The notes beneath the pieces were generated by a model. That model saw only the letters and a list, made by a program, of their open reading frames with translations. It made no database searches and had not been told where the DNA came from. 64,000 bases of DNA from NCBI GenBank assembly GCA_032622095.1, contig CP136068.1:127909989-127973988 (forward strand). Direction: 5' to 3'. Positions 43,761 through 55,123 of this stretch are shown here, piece by piece. Each line of letters opens with the position of its first letter. The stretch's first letter is position 1. The translations under genes and the position numbers were made by a program. Source of the DNA: Siphonodentalium dalli. Lineage: Eukaryota; Mollusca; Scaphopoda; Gadilida; Siphonodentaliidae.

Positions 43761-44309
43761 GCATAACGAAATAGTATAAACCCTACACTGCAAATAACTC
43801 ATTTATTAACGGTAGTGTTCAAACCTGCATGGACGTCGACCCGCTTGTGTTAGTATACTTAGTTACTTCATATATTGTATCGCATATGCTTACGGGATTA
43901 ATGAATACTCGTTTGTGAAAATGATGTCTTGTGACTTCTATATTGAACAATTGTGAAACTAAATGCGCATGCGCTGGTCTATTTTGCTTCACGATGAGTT
44001 TTGTTCTGTTTTGAGCATTTTCCAGATCGGTAGAAAAATATCAGGGACGTAGTGGCGACACGGGGGGGGGGGGTAGTGTAAATTGCAAATCCCGGTTATA
44101 AAATTACACCCCTCCCCAAATGCAAATTGTCCCATTCAGTCAAATCCGGGAATATATATATATAGTGTTCATATGCTGATCGATACCGATATTTTGATGT
44201 TGCCGGTTCATCATTTGTGTAGAAAATCACGATACAATACGATCCCACGCTATTTCGTTTTACACTAATTTCAGTATTGAACACTGTCGTTCATTCAGTG
44301 TTCGCTTCT
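43761..44309. other. No gene; G-run
   Basis: A run of 11 G lies near 44062-44072 after AGGGACGTAGTGGCGACAC. No gene seen. Confidence 0.35.
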
Positions 44310-44329
44310 CTTGAACACATGTGTTCAAG
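44310..44329. repeat. 20-bp perfect palindrome of GAACA motif
   Basis: CTTGAACACATGTGTTCAAG is self-complementary. TTGAACACTG and CAGTGTTCG lie 20-40 bp upstream. It shares the TGAACAC word with the cluster at 46650-46930. Confidence 0.8.
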
Positions 44330-45811
44330 GTGAGACCACGGGCATGGTCGTTAATCATTCGCGCATAACTAATGGCATGTGATCCCACTGGACTGTCTGG
44401 AGTTCTCTAACAAAATAGCACGTAGCGTCCTCTGTTGAGACATGATCTCATTCCATGCAACTGGCATTAATTAATTTCGGTTTGAATATCTGCCGAAGTG
44501 TGTAGTTTAATGTAGATGGATGGATAAAGCCTTCACATTAATGGAACCAGGTCAGTTGCGCTATTCTTTGGCGTTAGATTACAAGTTCGAGACATAGTTG
44601 GCATTTATATGGTCTTTACTTACTGACAGGAGACAAGGTCAAGTTTATCACCTCATGTGCAGCCTGCATTCCGCATGGTAAGTACCGGTATAACCGGGTA
44701 TATGTAATCCAATGTATCATCGTCATAATTATCAGCATATGCGTTTATGTATATATTATCTAAAAACATGCAAAGTTAAAATTTTGACAATTCAGTCGAG
44801 GACATTAGTTGGACATTTCGCACCCAATTGTGGTTGAAATTGTTCTAATTGTGTATTATTCCGTCCAGTTATTAGTGGGGAATATGTTTATATCGGTTGA
44901 TTTTGATTACAATGTCCAAGAATTACTGTGAGTGAGTGTCTCATTCGTGCAGGTATTGTTTGAAGCTGTTCTGTGAACTTTGTTATCAACCAATTTCCTC
45001 GGAGCATTCTCACGGTTACTTTTCTCGCAAAAACAAAACAAAAACACTTGAGGTCATTGGAGAATATTTGGTGTCACATATATATTAAATTTGATTATAT
45101 TAGTAGATCTCCAATAAAAATATATATATGTGGCGGTATATGTACATGGATCATTGCTAAATGGCCCAATCAATTTTCTAAACTAGTAACGTGTGCTGTT
45201 CCACAGTTTTTTAATTGGCGATGTTAGCGTGTGACCAATACTGAAAGAAATAATGTTTTATAATTTCGGAAGCGGTGTTGACTGGTGTCTTTGAATTGGT
45301 ACGGTATTAATATTAGAATATCATAATATGATTTTAAAGCCGGGAAACTCTGAAAAAAGTGCTGGGTGGTAAGACCACATCCTAATAGCATCCATAATTA
45401 GAATACTAATATTCTAATATATTAACTTATTCTTTCTTTCAGGAGCTGCATATATAGCATCGACCGAATATCTGCGGAAACTTTGGGCACACCATATACG
45501 GATGATACAAACTACTCACGTTTGGGTGTAGCGGAATTACCAGAAAGTATGTGACCGTAGACATGTATATTGCTATTAGCTAGCACCGTCAACACATTCT
45601 ATTGACTGTTAAGCCATTACTTGTGTCAGCTGGTGCCAAAAATCGAGAATGTTCAACAGGAACCGGCGCAGAAACGCATCGCACATTCAATGTTAAAAGA
45701 TTTGCGGAAAACAGTGTGACTAATTCCGATAGTTCAAAGACTTGGACTTAAGATGATAAACCTCACATCGAGCCTTACCTAAAACATGGTAACTGTGATG
45801 CACTGTCCGAG
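44330..45811. other. No gene seen
   Basis: Unique AT-rich sequence; a short ATATTCTAATAT-rich patch lies near 45305-45420. Confidence 0.3.
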
Positions 45812-45956
45812 ATATAAGGATTAACTGTCATGTGGACTGTTTTTATGGAGATGTAACCGTGAGGTAAGTGGTCACAACTTGTGTAGAACCCGAAGACCAC
45901 TTACCTCACGGTTACATCTCCATAAAAACAGTTCACATGACAGTTAATCCTTATAT
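45812..45956. repeat. Near-perfect hairpin with 62-bp arms
   Basis: Arms 45812-45873 and 45895-45956 are complementary with a single mismatch and a 21-nt loop. The arms contain AAGGATTAACTGTCATGTG and GGAGATGTAACCGTGAGGTA. A transcript would form a long stem. It could be a small palindromic MITE or a hairpin-RNA source. No other copy is seen in the window. Confidence 0.85.
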
Positions 45957-46649
45957 TTATATATATCTTTAGCGAAAAAGCCACATTTGTAAATGTATTT
46001 AAATCGAAAAGTGTATCGTGACAAACCCGGCCCAAAATATCCCATAGCACCCTTGGCAAAAGTTAACAGGAACAATTTCTTTTTAATTGAAACATGATGA
46101 TTTGATTTAAGTCAATCCTGCGCGAGTCCAAATGCGCCCAAAACATTACGCGTTTTTCTTTCCGGTATCGATGACGTATCGATGTAATTATGGGCTTGCA
46201 GTTATGAGCTGTTGCGCGTTCACCAAGAAATAACTGCAACTAGTCACGTGCGCTGACCAATCGAAATGCTGGATTTAGTGATAATCACACTTAGTATGTA
46301 AATATATAAGGTTGACAGTTTGTGATTAATTCAGTGGTTGAAGGATATTCCAGATGTTCAGGATTATTCATTCGGCCAACTGGATTTCCCGCGAAATTAA
46401 TACTGTTGCCAATGCTGACCAACACGGCATGGATGTTTTTGGATACGGATTATTCAAGTAAATGTATAGACTGTTGTGCCATGGATTCATCAGTTTATCA
46501 GTCTTATTAAATGTTATTTACCTACATACTATTCACATTTTAATTATGTTGAATGACCTTATTCCCCAACAATTACATCAGCATTTCATAAAATATACAT
46601 GTTTCTGTATGGAACAGTTGCATTATATTTAAATTATTAGCGATAGTTC
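45957..46649. other. No gene seen
   Basis: Unique sequence; a 62-codon open frame at 46322 is not recognisable. Confidence 0.3.
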
Positions 46650-46930
46650 TTTTGTGAACATGTGTGTTCAGATTTTGTTGTTTGAACACATATAAGTGTT
46701 CAAAAGCTGTTGCATTGTTGGGAACAAAATCTGAACATGATGTGTTCAAAACTGAACGCTTATATACATTCATAAATTGAACACATCCATTCAATTCATT
46801 GAACACATGCGTTCGCATCTGAACAACGGGGACCGTTCAGAGTAATTGAACACATCTGGTTCTAAACTGAACACTGAACAGTGTTCATTATCTGTTGCAT
46901 TTTTGGCGTTCAAATTTGAACACTTTTATT
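46650..46930. repeat. Cluster of GAACA/TGTTC motifs
   Basis: In 280 bp the words TGAACAC, TGTTCA and their variants occur more than a dozen times on both strands. Examples are TTGAACACATCCATTCAATT, CTGAACACTGAACAGTGTTC and TTTGAACACATATAAGTGTT. They resemble steroid-receptor half-sites (AGAACA/TGTTCT) but equally the sub-terminal repeats of a DNA transposon. No gene is present. Confidence 0.75.
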
Positions 46931-48020
46931 TACAGTGATTATCTTCCCATCTTTGTGATACAGCCTGGTGTGTTCACCCTAACATTTTGGCGGGAGGTAA
47001 CGAGATATTGTTTCCTATATTACGATATATCAATTACTCGATAGCCTGAAACAAAAAAAATATATATAACAAAATAGTAATAAATTATAAAACGCGATTG
47101 CACTGGGAAAATCCCAATCGGCTCTGGCATGGCGGAAGACAACGTTCCTGTTATCCAAATTCGTGATGCATGTAAATATTATTTCGCCTTTAAATTAGCA
47201 TAAGACTACATACACGCATCGGATAAGCCATAGATATCCTACTATTTCCATGAATCGAAATGGAAAACATTATTATGATCAAGGCAGAAGAAACATTCAG
47301 GTTTTGCGAATTCGGTCAATGTGGACAGTTAAATGATGATGTTGTTCGTAGAGTTTCGTTGAAATCGACATTATGACATTTTATGAATGAAATGCAGGAA
47401 CACACTTCTTCAAATATTTCCGTAATCCTAACCCCTAATCCTAACCTCGCACGGCACATGTTATATTGCGATTGAATATTGAATATCGATCGCTTTCTAA
47501 TCGTGAACCCCGATTAAGTATCTTTAGCTATCTAATCATGTTAGTATTGGCTGTAATTACGCTAGCGTATGGTCATATTAGATATACGCTATACGCACAC
47601 ATGTAACATATAAGTCGGCGAATCGCAAACATAAAACAGAAATACATAAAGAATGTATAAGATATGCTGCAAATCCATACTCCATACTATATTCTACACT
47701 TTAATGTCTTTACAGATGTCTCGTCCCGTAGTTGTTACAGACCCGAGTTGTTGGGTTTTTGTCTGAGTAAGTTAAATCGATCTCATGTCATTGCGCTCGC
47801 ATCCCAGATGACTCATGGGAACACAGATCGGATTTCACGTGTTTGATAGTCCGACCTCATTTATAATATACGAATTTAACGTCCCGGGAGTACGATTTTT
47901 GTACGATATTTCATATGCGTGTCCGCGATAAGGCTGTATCAGCATCTCACATCTCACAGAGGGAAACATCCGATGTACATTCTATACAACGAGTATAGTT
48001 ATTTCGCGGAATGTGTGTTA
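46931..48020. other. No gene seen
   Basis: Unique sequence. CCTAACCCCTAATCCTAACC near 47428 is a brief telomere-like word, too short to call. Confidence 0.3.
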
Positions 48021-48028
48021 AAAGAGAA

Positions 48029-48071
<43 letters not shown>

Positions 48072-48087
48072 GAGAGAGAGAGAGGTT

Positions 48088-48125
<38 letters not shown>

Positions 48126-48143
48126 GAGAGATACCGAGTGAGG
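48021..48143. repeat. (GA)n microsatellite
   Basis: Two GA runs with GGGGGAGA and GATAGATA interruptions. Confidence 0.95.
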
Positions 48144-48229
48144 GGGTTACCAATTACAAGTAAATGTTTTGTGATACTTCCAACTACTGTTGAGTCAGAC
48201 ATGGACATTCCAAATGTATATATTTAGGG

Positions 48230-49325
48230 ATTTCTTTGTGATCGCCTCCGTCTGGGCAGAAATGAAATTGGACCCGCCCATATTGTTCCCGTGATCAAAG
48301 TAGGCTTACATACCAAATTTGAGTCGGATCGGTCGAGGTCCAGAAACATGCCTATATGAGCGTATATGAGTAAGGTCAAGGTGAAAGTCAAGGACACGGT
48401 CGCACGTGAAATTGGACCCGCCCATATTTATCCCGATATCAAAGTAGGCCTACATACCAAATTTGAGTCGTATCGGTCGAGCAGTTTTCGAATCTATAAC
48501 ACACACATACATACAGACAGACAGACATACATACAGAAGTTCCAAAATATATAATAGACTAGCCGATGAGCCCGACGTTGTCCGGGCTATTCAAAAACCA
48601 AATTTCAAGTCGATAGCTCTACCCAGCCAGACGTTGTCCGGGCTATTCAAAAACCAAATTTCAAGACGATAGCTCTACCCGTTTCCTAGATCTGGTCTGC
48701 GCATGCGCAAAGCTGGCGTCGCATGGGCTCGGCGACCCGATAAAATTCGTATCCGGGGCAAGATACATTCACATACCAAATTTCAAGTCGATAGCTCCAC
48801 CCGTTTCCGAGATCTCGTCTGCGCATGCGCGAAGCTGGCGTCGCACGGGCTCGGCGACCCGATAAAATTCGTACTCGGGGCAAGATACATTCACATAGGA
48901 AATTTCAAGTCGATAGCTCCACCCGTTTCCGAGATCTCGTCTGCGCATGCGCTGCACGAGCGTCGCACGGGCTCGCCAATACGACAACGACCACCGCCTG
49001 TTCAAACTACACACACGTACCAAGTTTCGTCCGGATCGGTCGAGAATCGTATATATGAGACTAGCCGATGAGCCCGACGTTGTCCGTCTGCACGGGCTCG
49101 GCGGCCCAATAAAATTCGTATCCGGGGCAAGATACATTCACATAGGAAATTTCAAGTCGATAGCTCCACCCGTTTCCGAGATCTCGTCTGCGCATGCGCT
49201 GTACGGGCGTCGCACGGGGTCGCCAATACGACAACGACCGTGTCCGTGGGATTTTACCCCTAGATAGGAAGTTTGGTCTCGATCGGTCGAGAATCGTAGA
49301 TTTGTATAAATGACAAACAGACAAA
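48230..49325 (+). repeat. 122-bp repeat region with conserved AAATTTCAAGTCGATAGCTC
   Basis: AAATTTCAAG-GATAGCTC-ACCCG-TTTCC words recur at 48656, 48778 and 48900 (122 bp apart) and at 49147. Between them are TCTGCGCATGCGC, GTCGCACGGGCTCG and CCGGGGCAAGATACATTCAC. GACTAGCCGATGAGCCCGAC occurs at 48569 and 49061. The left part has related GGACCCGCCCATATT/CCAAATTTGAGTCG blocks and a CAGACAGACAGACATACATA run. Open frames on both strands are repeat side effects. Class unknown; it may be the tail of a non-LTR element. Confidence 0.75.
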
Positions 49326-49497
49326 CAGATAGATTCCCGTTATGTGCTTAATTTCACGAGAACAGGCAAACTTGCAAGGTCAACGAATTGGATTACCTTC
49401 CACTTGCGCTGAATACAAATCCGCACCTATCTGGATTTCAACCATCGGCGCCGGATATGGACGGCCCAATGCGCCATGGACCCGACCGACTGACCCA

Positions 49498-49514
49498 CGG
49501 GGGGGGGGGGGGGG
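49498..49514. repeat. G homopolymer run
   Basis: About 14 G after GACTGACCCAC. Confidence 0.9.
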
Positions 49515-49604
49515 CACCGTTCTGACCGGAAGTATGTTGAATCACACTGCACTCAATACACTTTTTTCATCGTGAGTATAGCTCTACACCAACAAGTGAG
49601 AGCC

Positions 49605-49745
49605 AAACTTGATCATGTGTAATCATCAATAGGCTCGATCTATAAGATCTGACATGGCGTTCCTATAATTATGAATGATCGAGCAATGTAGCACTTTATA
49701 TCGAGATGATGAGATCACATGGGATATCTCACATTCTCGGTCGTT
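49605..49745 (+). repeat. ~130-bp direct repeat (partner 51058-51185)
   Basis: GTGTAATCATCAATAGGCTC, AAGATCTGACATGGCGTTC, GAATGATCGAGCAA and GATCACATGGGATATCTCAC recur in order at 51058-51185. The partner also has a further tandem copy of ATTCAGGGATCTCGTGAGAT. Confidence 0.8.
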
Positions 49746-49883
49746 ATGCCATATTACGACATTTCTGGTTTTATCCGTAGGAAAACGAATAAGGGGGTTA
49801 ATTTAACCCACAAATGACTCCAGACCAACCAAGTATACGATTCCAGGTCGAACGAACGGGTTCTTTGTTTGGTTCTTCATTAA

Positions 49884-49973
49884 CCCTTTCAGTGCTAAGT
49901 CCGACTTTTGTATCAACCCATATGATCAAGGAAATATGGGTTGATACACAAATCGGACTTGGCACTGAAAGGG
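49884..49973. mobile_element. Mini palindromic TTAA-flanked MITE, 90 bp
   Basis: TTAA (49880-49883 and 49974-49977) flanks inverted ends CCCTTTCAGTGC and GCACTGAAAGGG. The body is a near-complete hairpin through AAGTCCGA and TATCAACCCATAT. It has a TTAA target and CCCTTT start like the two-hairpin family but different inner sequence, so it is a second TTAA-type family. Confidence 0.88.
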
Positions 49974-49977
49974 TTAA

Positions 49978-51057
49978 ACTGTGATATACACGTAGAACCA
50001 AGTGTTTTTGTATAAGGTTTCAGACTATGCTAACGAAAAACCAACATACTGTAGGCCAATATAAATAAATTGTTTGCTTTACATCCAATTTGTTTCTTCC
50101 AGAAAAATTGGGCGGGAGAGCGAATTTTGTTTGTTATATTATTCTTCCTAACATAAACGGTCATGGACAGTTCTAGATATTGAAGCAGTATTCTATCTTA
50201 TAAAATACAAGGTGATTTATTATCTAATTTGATTAATATAGACTGATTAATGTGTCATAGAAATGTAATTTGACGATCAAGGCCTGAGAAAATAAGTTAA
50301 CATAAAAGATATCAAAATAAAAACAAGATTGAGGAGATTCTAAAATACTGTCGGGAGGGGATGAAAGTCAAGCAATGTTTTTTATACTGGGCATTACTGG
50401 CCTTATGGTAGCGAAGAACCCATTCTAATGGTTTCGCTCGTGACAGTTTATATAACAAATTGGTCCATTTGATTCCTGACATTTTTGCTGTGACCAAATG
50501 ACACAAAACGATAGTTGGAATAAGTTTGCCGTAATCATAATATGTTTATTCAAATATTTTAGATACTGTTCTAATTCTGCTTTCGTTCAAGCCTGCCAAT
50601 CTCGAACGGACTTACCGGAAGTACGTTCGATCACACTTCGCCCAATACACTGTGCAAATAGTAGAATAATCCTATATTTGTTCCACCCATTGTACCATGG
50701 ATATAATATATTCCTTATTAAGAGATTCCTTATTGGGTTTTATTATATAAGCGCAATTTGTAAATTCCATTATTGCGCTTAAGCACAGTTAAATATATCC
50801 TTATTGCGCTTAATCACAATAGAGATTCCCTTATTGTGCTTAAGCGCAATTAGCTCTTCTTGCGATTAATTAAAAAAAAAGTTCTAATTGTATTGTAACT
50901 ATTGTTTTGTCCTTTAATATGTGTGTACTGTACATCAGTCATCAATTAATAATATTTTGCATGCGAAGTGGAAGACCCTCCAATAGCTTATCAATACCAC
51001 TCGGGACAGTGGGTGTTTTTCCTCAATTAATTGAATTTCTTGTTCCACAAGGGAGAT
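49978..51057. other. No gene; GCGCTTAA repeats at 50720-50860
   Basis: At 50720-50860 TTATTGCGCTTAA, TATTGTGCTTAAGCGCAATT and GCGCAATTTG recur in both orientations, echoing the GCGATATTGAGCGC element at 56396. The rest is unique sequence. Confidence 0.5.
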
Positions 51058-51240
51058 AACCTTGATAAAGTGTAATCATCAATCGGCTCGAGTTGTAAGA
51101 TCTGACATGGCGTTCAATAATTAAGAATGATCGAGCAACGTTCAACTAGATATGGAGATCACATGGGATATCTCACATTCAGGGATCTCGTGAGATCACA
51201 TGGGATAGCTCACATTCAGGGATCTCGTGAGATCAATCTC
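51058..51240 (+). repeat. ~130-bp direct repeat plus short tandem (partner 49605-49745)
   Basis: See 49605-49745. Here TGAGATCACATGGGATA-CTCACATTCAGGGATCTCG is tandemly repeated. Confidence 0.8.
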
Positions 51241-51453
51241 ACTGCGCATGTCCCGACGGCACGATCAGCTACCAACTGACAACACCACTCATTTCTGATA
51301 TGATGCAGATATTCGCGAGAGAATGACATACAGAAATTAAGTGTTGTTCTGTATATATAATTATAAATTACACCAAGCATAATATTGTCCTCAAATAACC
51401 CAGGCTGTATATGGACGAGGCGAAAGAGGGGCCCACAGTATCAGGTTATTATA

Positions 51454-51666
51454 CAGTAATGCCCTAAATAATCGACTATTTAACCACAGCAGAATTATGG
51501 GTAATTCTTCAGGATTTAATCGGAAATGTGGCTTGTTGCCATTCATCGGAACGCTCTCACTGAGAGCTTTCCGATGAATGGCAACAAACAATATTTCCGA
51601 CTAAATGATGAACAATTACCCATAATTCTGATGTGGTTAAGGAGTCGATTATTTAGGGCATTACTG
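51454..51666. mobile_element. Palindromic TA-flanked MITE, copy 2
   Basis: 213 bp flanked by TA (51452-51453, 51667-51668). Ends CAGTAATGCCCTAAATAATC and its complement. The centre contains CATTCATCGGAACGCTCTCA facing TGAGAGCTTTCCGATGAATG. This is the fullest copy of the family in the window. Confidence 0.88.
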
Positions 51667-51668
51667 TA

Positions 51669-52080
51669 TATACGAATCTGTGACACATTTAAAACAAGGA
51701 CCCGTCTATTGCTCCAACTTCGGCTTCGTTTGGTTCGGTTTATTGAGTTGTATCGTAGATTCAGCCGCTGTTATTGTTGTGGGTGAAGGAAACACCGTGC
51801 TGATGTTTAATTTACTCGAGAAATCATTACTGTGCATAGCAACGTTACTTATTCATTACAACTTATTCAGAACATTCCCGGAATGGTCGAATGCAAATGA
51901 GTGTGTGACCGAAACCAAAAACAGGGTCGAGTTTCGATAAGTCAGTTAACCAGGTGGCCACACACGAATTTCCGGTCATTTACCACCATTCCCGGATTTT
52001 GCTTGGAATTACACATTTGTTAAGGACGTACAACACATGCGCTGGTCGTCCTTAGACTAAGTTCGCTTTCGAACATGGGC
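51669..52080. other. No gene seen
   Basis: Two overlapping 86-codon frames here start in or next to the MITE and show no family features. Confidence 0.3.
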
Positions 52081-52140
52081 GCCGCCATCTTGAATTAGGG
52101 GCGCCGTCATCTTGAATTTGAGGGGCCGCCATCTTGAAAC
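52081..52140. promoter_or_regulatory. Triplet of YY1-like CCGCCATCTTG motifs
   Basis: GCCGCCATCTTGAA at 52081 and 52125, with a variant GCCGTCATCTTGAA at 52103, spaced about 22 bp. The word matches the known YY1 consensus (AAGATGGCGGC on the other strand). No promoter or gene is seen next to it, so it may simply be a short tandem repeat. Confidence 0.5.
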
Positions 52141-52185
52141 GTCATTGCAATTAAATTAAAACTACAAAATGTTACTTTTCATATA

Positions 52186-52525
52186 GCCAAAATAGCGGTA
52201 TTCATTGTGTGAAGGTATTACATGGTTTAAATTTAAACAATAATCATTACTTAAATCATAAATATTGTCAACCGGACTCGGGTTGCTATGCCATTCGGAA
52301 AATGACGGAAATTACGGAAAAATGAAAACTGCACAAATTCGTTAGCCACATCGCAAAAACAACGTGACTCATCTCGTAAATGTCTAAAATGTTTGTAATA
52401 TCACTAAATAAACTTTTCTTTAGTTTAGTAAATTAGTAAAAGCACGTTCACGCTTTACGGTAAACTGTTAGGTGACGTCATATGTTGTATCCAAAGCGAC
52501 GTCATATTGGCACGCGCATTTCCCC
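52186..52525 (+). repeat. ~340-bp direct repeat (partner 53021-53350)
   Basis: AAACAATAATCATTACTTAA, GACTCGGGTTGCTATGCCA, ACTCATCTCGTAAATGTCTA and TTAGGTGACGTCATATGTTG match 53021-53350 in order, with indels. Both carry TGACGTCA (CRE-like) near the end. The copies are about 830 bp apart. Confidence 0.85.
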
Positions 52526-53020
52526 GCGAAAGTTATTGATGTTTTGCCAACGATATAGCACACTTAAAGCAAATCGCAATATACTGGGGATCCGAAAGAC
52601 AGACCCCCAGACCATTAAAAAAATTAAATAATTAGTAGGTTCTATATAGTAGTCGTACGGTGTGCCAATGAGGTTATAGAAACTTTACTCGACTGGGGGT
52701 AAAAGTTAAAACGACCTTGGAAGTCATGAGACAAAAAATGCACTGGAGATCGGATTATTTATTTTAAAAATATCTCATAACAATTATCATGCATGCAGTT
52801 GTAATCTAATTTCCAACCCAAATTATGCGAGGGGCGAACCATTTTTTCCACTCATTTGATCCCCAGTTGGAATTTCCAACCCCAGGGTGGGGTACTTGTA
52901 ACTCAAATTTCACCCAAATTGAGAATGGGCCAGTCGAAAAATCATATAATCACATAGAGTTCTGGATAGTGCATGCCGTCGTCCTTTTTACATGGATTTC
53001 AATGCCACAATTTCTTGTCA

Positions 53021-53350
53021 AATAGCCAACAAAACAGTATTCATTGCGTGAAGACATTACGTGGTTTATACTTTAAACAATAATCATTACTTAAATTATA
53101 AATATTGCCGACCTGACTCGGGTTGCTATGCCAAATTCGGAAAATGACGTAAATTACATAAAATTGCACATTTAGTTAGCCACATGATCGCGAAAACAAC
53201 ATGACTCATCTCGTAAATGTCTAAAATGTTTGTCATATCACTAAATAAATTTTTCTTTAGTTTAATAAAATAGTAAAAGTACGTTCAAGTAAACTGTTAG
53301 GTGACGTCATATGTTGTATCCAAAGCGACATCATATTTCCCCGCGAAATT
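53021..53350 (+). repeat. ~340-bp direct repeat (partner 52186-52525)
   Basis: Second copy of the block at 52186. It lacks about 15 bp near AAAGTACGTTCA compared with the first copy. Confidence 0.85.
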
Positions 53351-55039
53351 TTCCCAACTAAAATTTCATCCAGAATGGGCATGGGCCAGTCGAACAATTG
53401 GGAGCCATGAAAGGGTAAAAGATGTGGGTGCAATATGAAAATTCAGAGGTAGACCCCACCCCTAACACCAGCAAGCAACTTTCATGTACGTAATTTGTTA
53501 TAATAAATATTTATAGTTAATTAAATCTTGATGCTCATATATATATGTAAGTCAACACATAGAGTTCTGAGTAGTGCAGGTCGTGACACTACTTCGGCGT
53601 ACTTTTTTTACATGGATTCCAATGCCATAATTTCTTGTTGTACTTTCGTTTGTTCGTTCCATGTGTCAATTAATGAGTTATGCCGCCCCTTGGTTTACAC
53701 ACACAAAACACCCAATTCTACCCATTCTTTAACTAAAATTGACCACTTTCCTAGAACCAAACACAAAGAGTTGGCATGAACGGAATACGAAAATCATGTC
53801 ACACGTCCATTTGAACTTTCACATATTTGTAAAATAATTAAGCCATTCAAGTCAAGTTCAACACAGGCTACACTGGCTGCTAATTGTGTTCCCCAGATAC
53901 ATATTTGTTCTATTTTTCAGCCCTCCTAAACAACCCGAAATCGTATACTGATACCAAAATTGCTTGTTCATAATGTAAATAGAATGAGTCGAAGTAACTA
54001 CTATTAAAATGGCAACACGTCTGCCCAGATAGGGTTGGCATTTCCAAACAAGATATACCAAAACGTACAGGACTTTTCAGAAAACAAAACATCCATAAAC
54101 TGTTGGCAAATCGTGAATACCATACATGGGATACCATTGCAAAATGGCAAACCTATCCAGAAACCAGAACGAGGGTTTGTTTCATACATGTGACAATTAA
54201 GAGTCAGTGTGAAAGGCAAAATGTCTACCGAGATGTGGTTGGCATTTCCAACCAAAAGGTCTGACAAAAGGTCGACACGTGCAGTGGTTGGACATGTCGC
54301 TCCATTGCATGTCGCTCCATTGCGGCACAAACTGGCCGTCGTGTGTTGGCGCAACTCCCTATTGTTGGGTTAAATGTAACCCAAGGCCGGATTATTATCT
54401 CGGGATTAACTTCGCCATTTAGCGGGTGCGTTCCTTTATCGTTCGATAATCTATATATGTACAGTCTATGTGGCTCTTGTCAATCTCGACACAACGATTA
54501 TCATAAGCGGATATCATCCGTGTGTACTGTACGACCGCGGCTATGGATAGGAGAATTTGGAAATTATTATCCGCAATAAATACACACACCGTACGCTTAT
54601 ACCTTATTAATACTACATATATATACAAGTGTGGAAAGATGGCCAATTCAGAGTCAATCTGAGTCCCGCTATCACCACTCTTTTCAAGCCCTATTTCCAC
54701 TTAAACGTGATCCGATTCTAAGAACATTTCTGTCTCAAAATTAACTATATATGATCGTGGTTTTAATTCGCGATGTCTATTGCTTGGAATGCACAAGTAT
54801 ACTGAATTAAAGAAAATTGACGAGTCGACATCCTGGACTCAGGGTATAATTAGAATCAGTGGTTGACTATGACTTTACCATCTCGGGTGGCGACTCGTCA
54901 CACAGGAGCTTTCGGTACATGTCTGTAGTATTATTAAAGTGATGGTATGTGTATATATCGTCGGATTTTGATAATGGTTTCAACTGATCAATCTAAGAAC
55001 ATTGAGGAAAAGAGAAATTGTAAGCGAGACAAAGCGAGA
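53351..55039. other. No gene seen
   Basis: Unique sequence. ATGTCGCTCCATTGC is tandemly doubled near 54294-54324. Open frames of 66-116 codons show no recognised family. Confidence 0.3.
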
Positions 55040-55053
55040 GAGGAGGGAGAGGG

Positions 55054-55122
<69 letters not shown>
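55040..55122. repeat. (GA)n microsatellite
   Basis: GAGA run with occasional GC and GG interruptions. Confidence 0.95.

Positions 55123-55123
<1 letters not shown>

Noticed and set aside
47423-47447. Telomere-like CCTAACCCCTAATCCTAACC
   Set aside because: Only about three degenerate units; too short for an interstitial telomere call.
47947-48208. Leu/Ser-rich open frames at 48 kb, 55 kb and 62.3 kb
   Set aside because: They are translations of (GA)n microsatellites.
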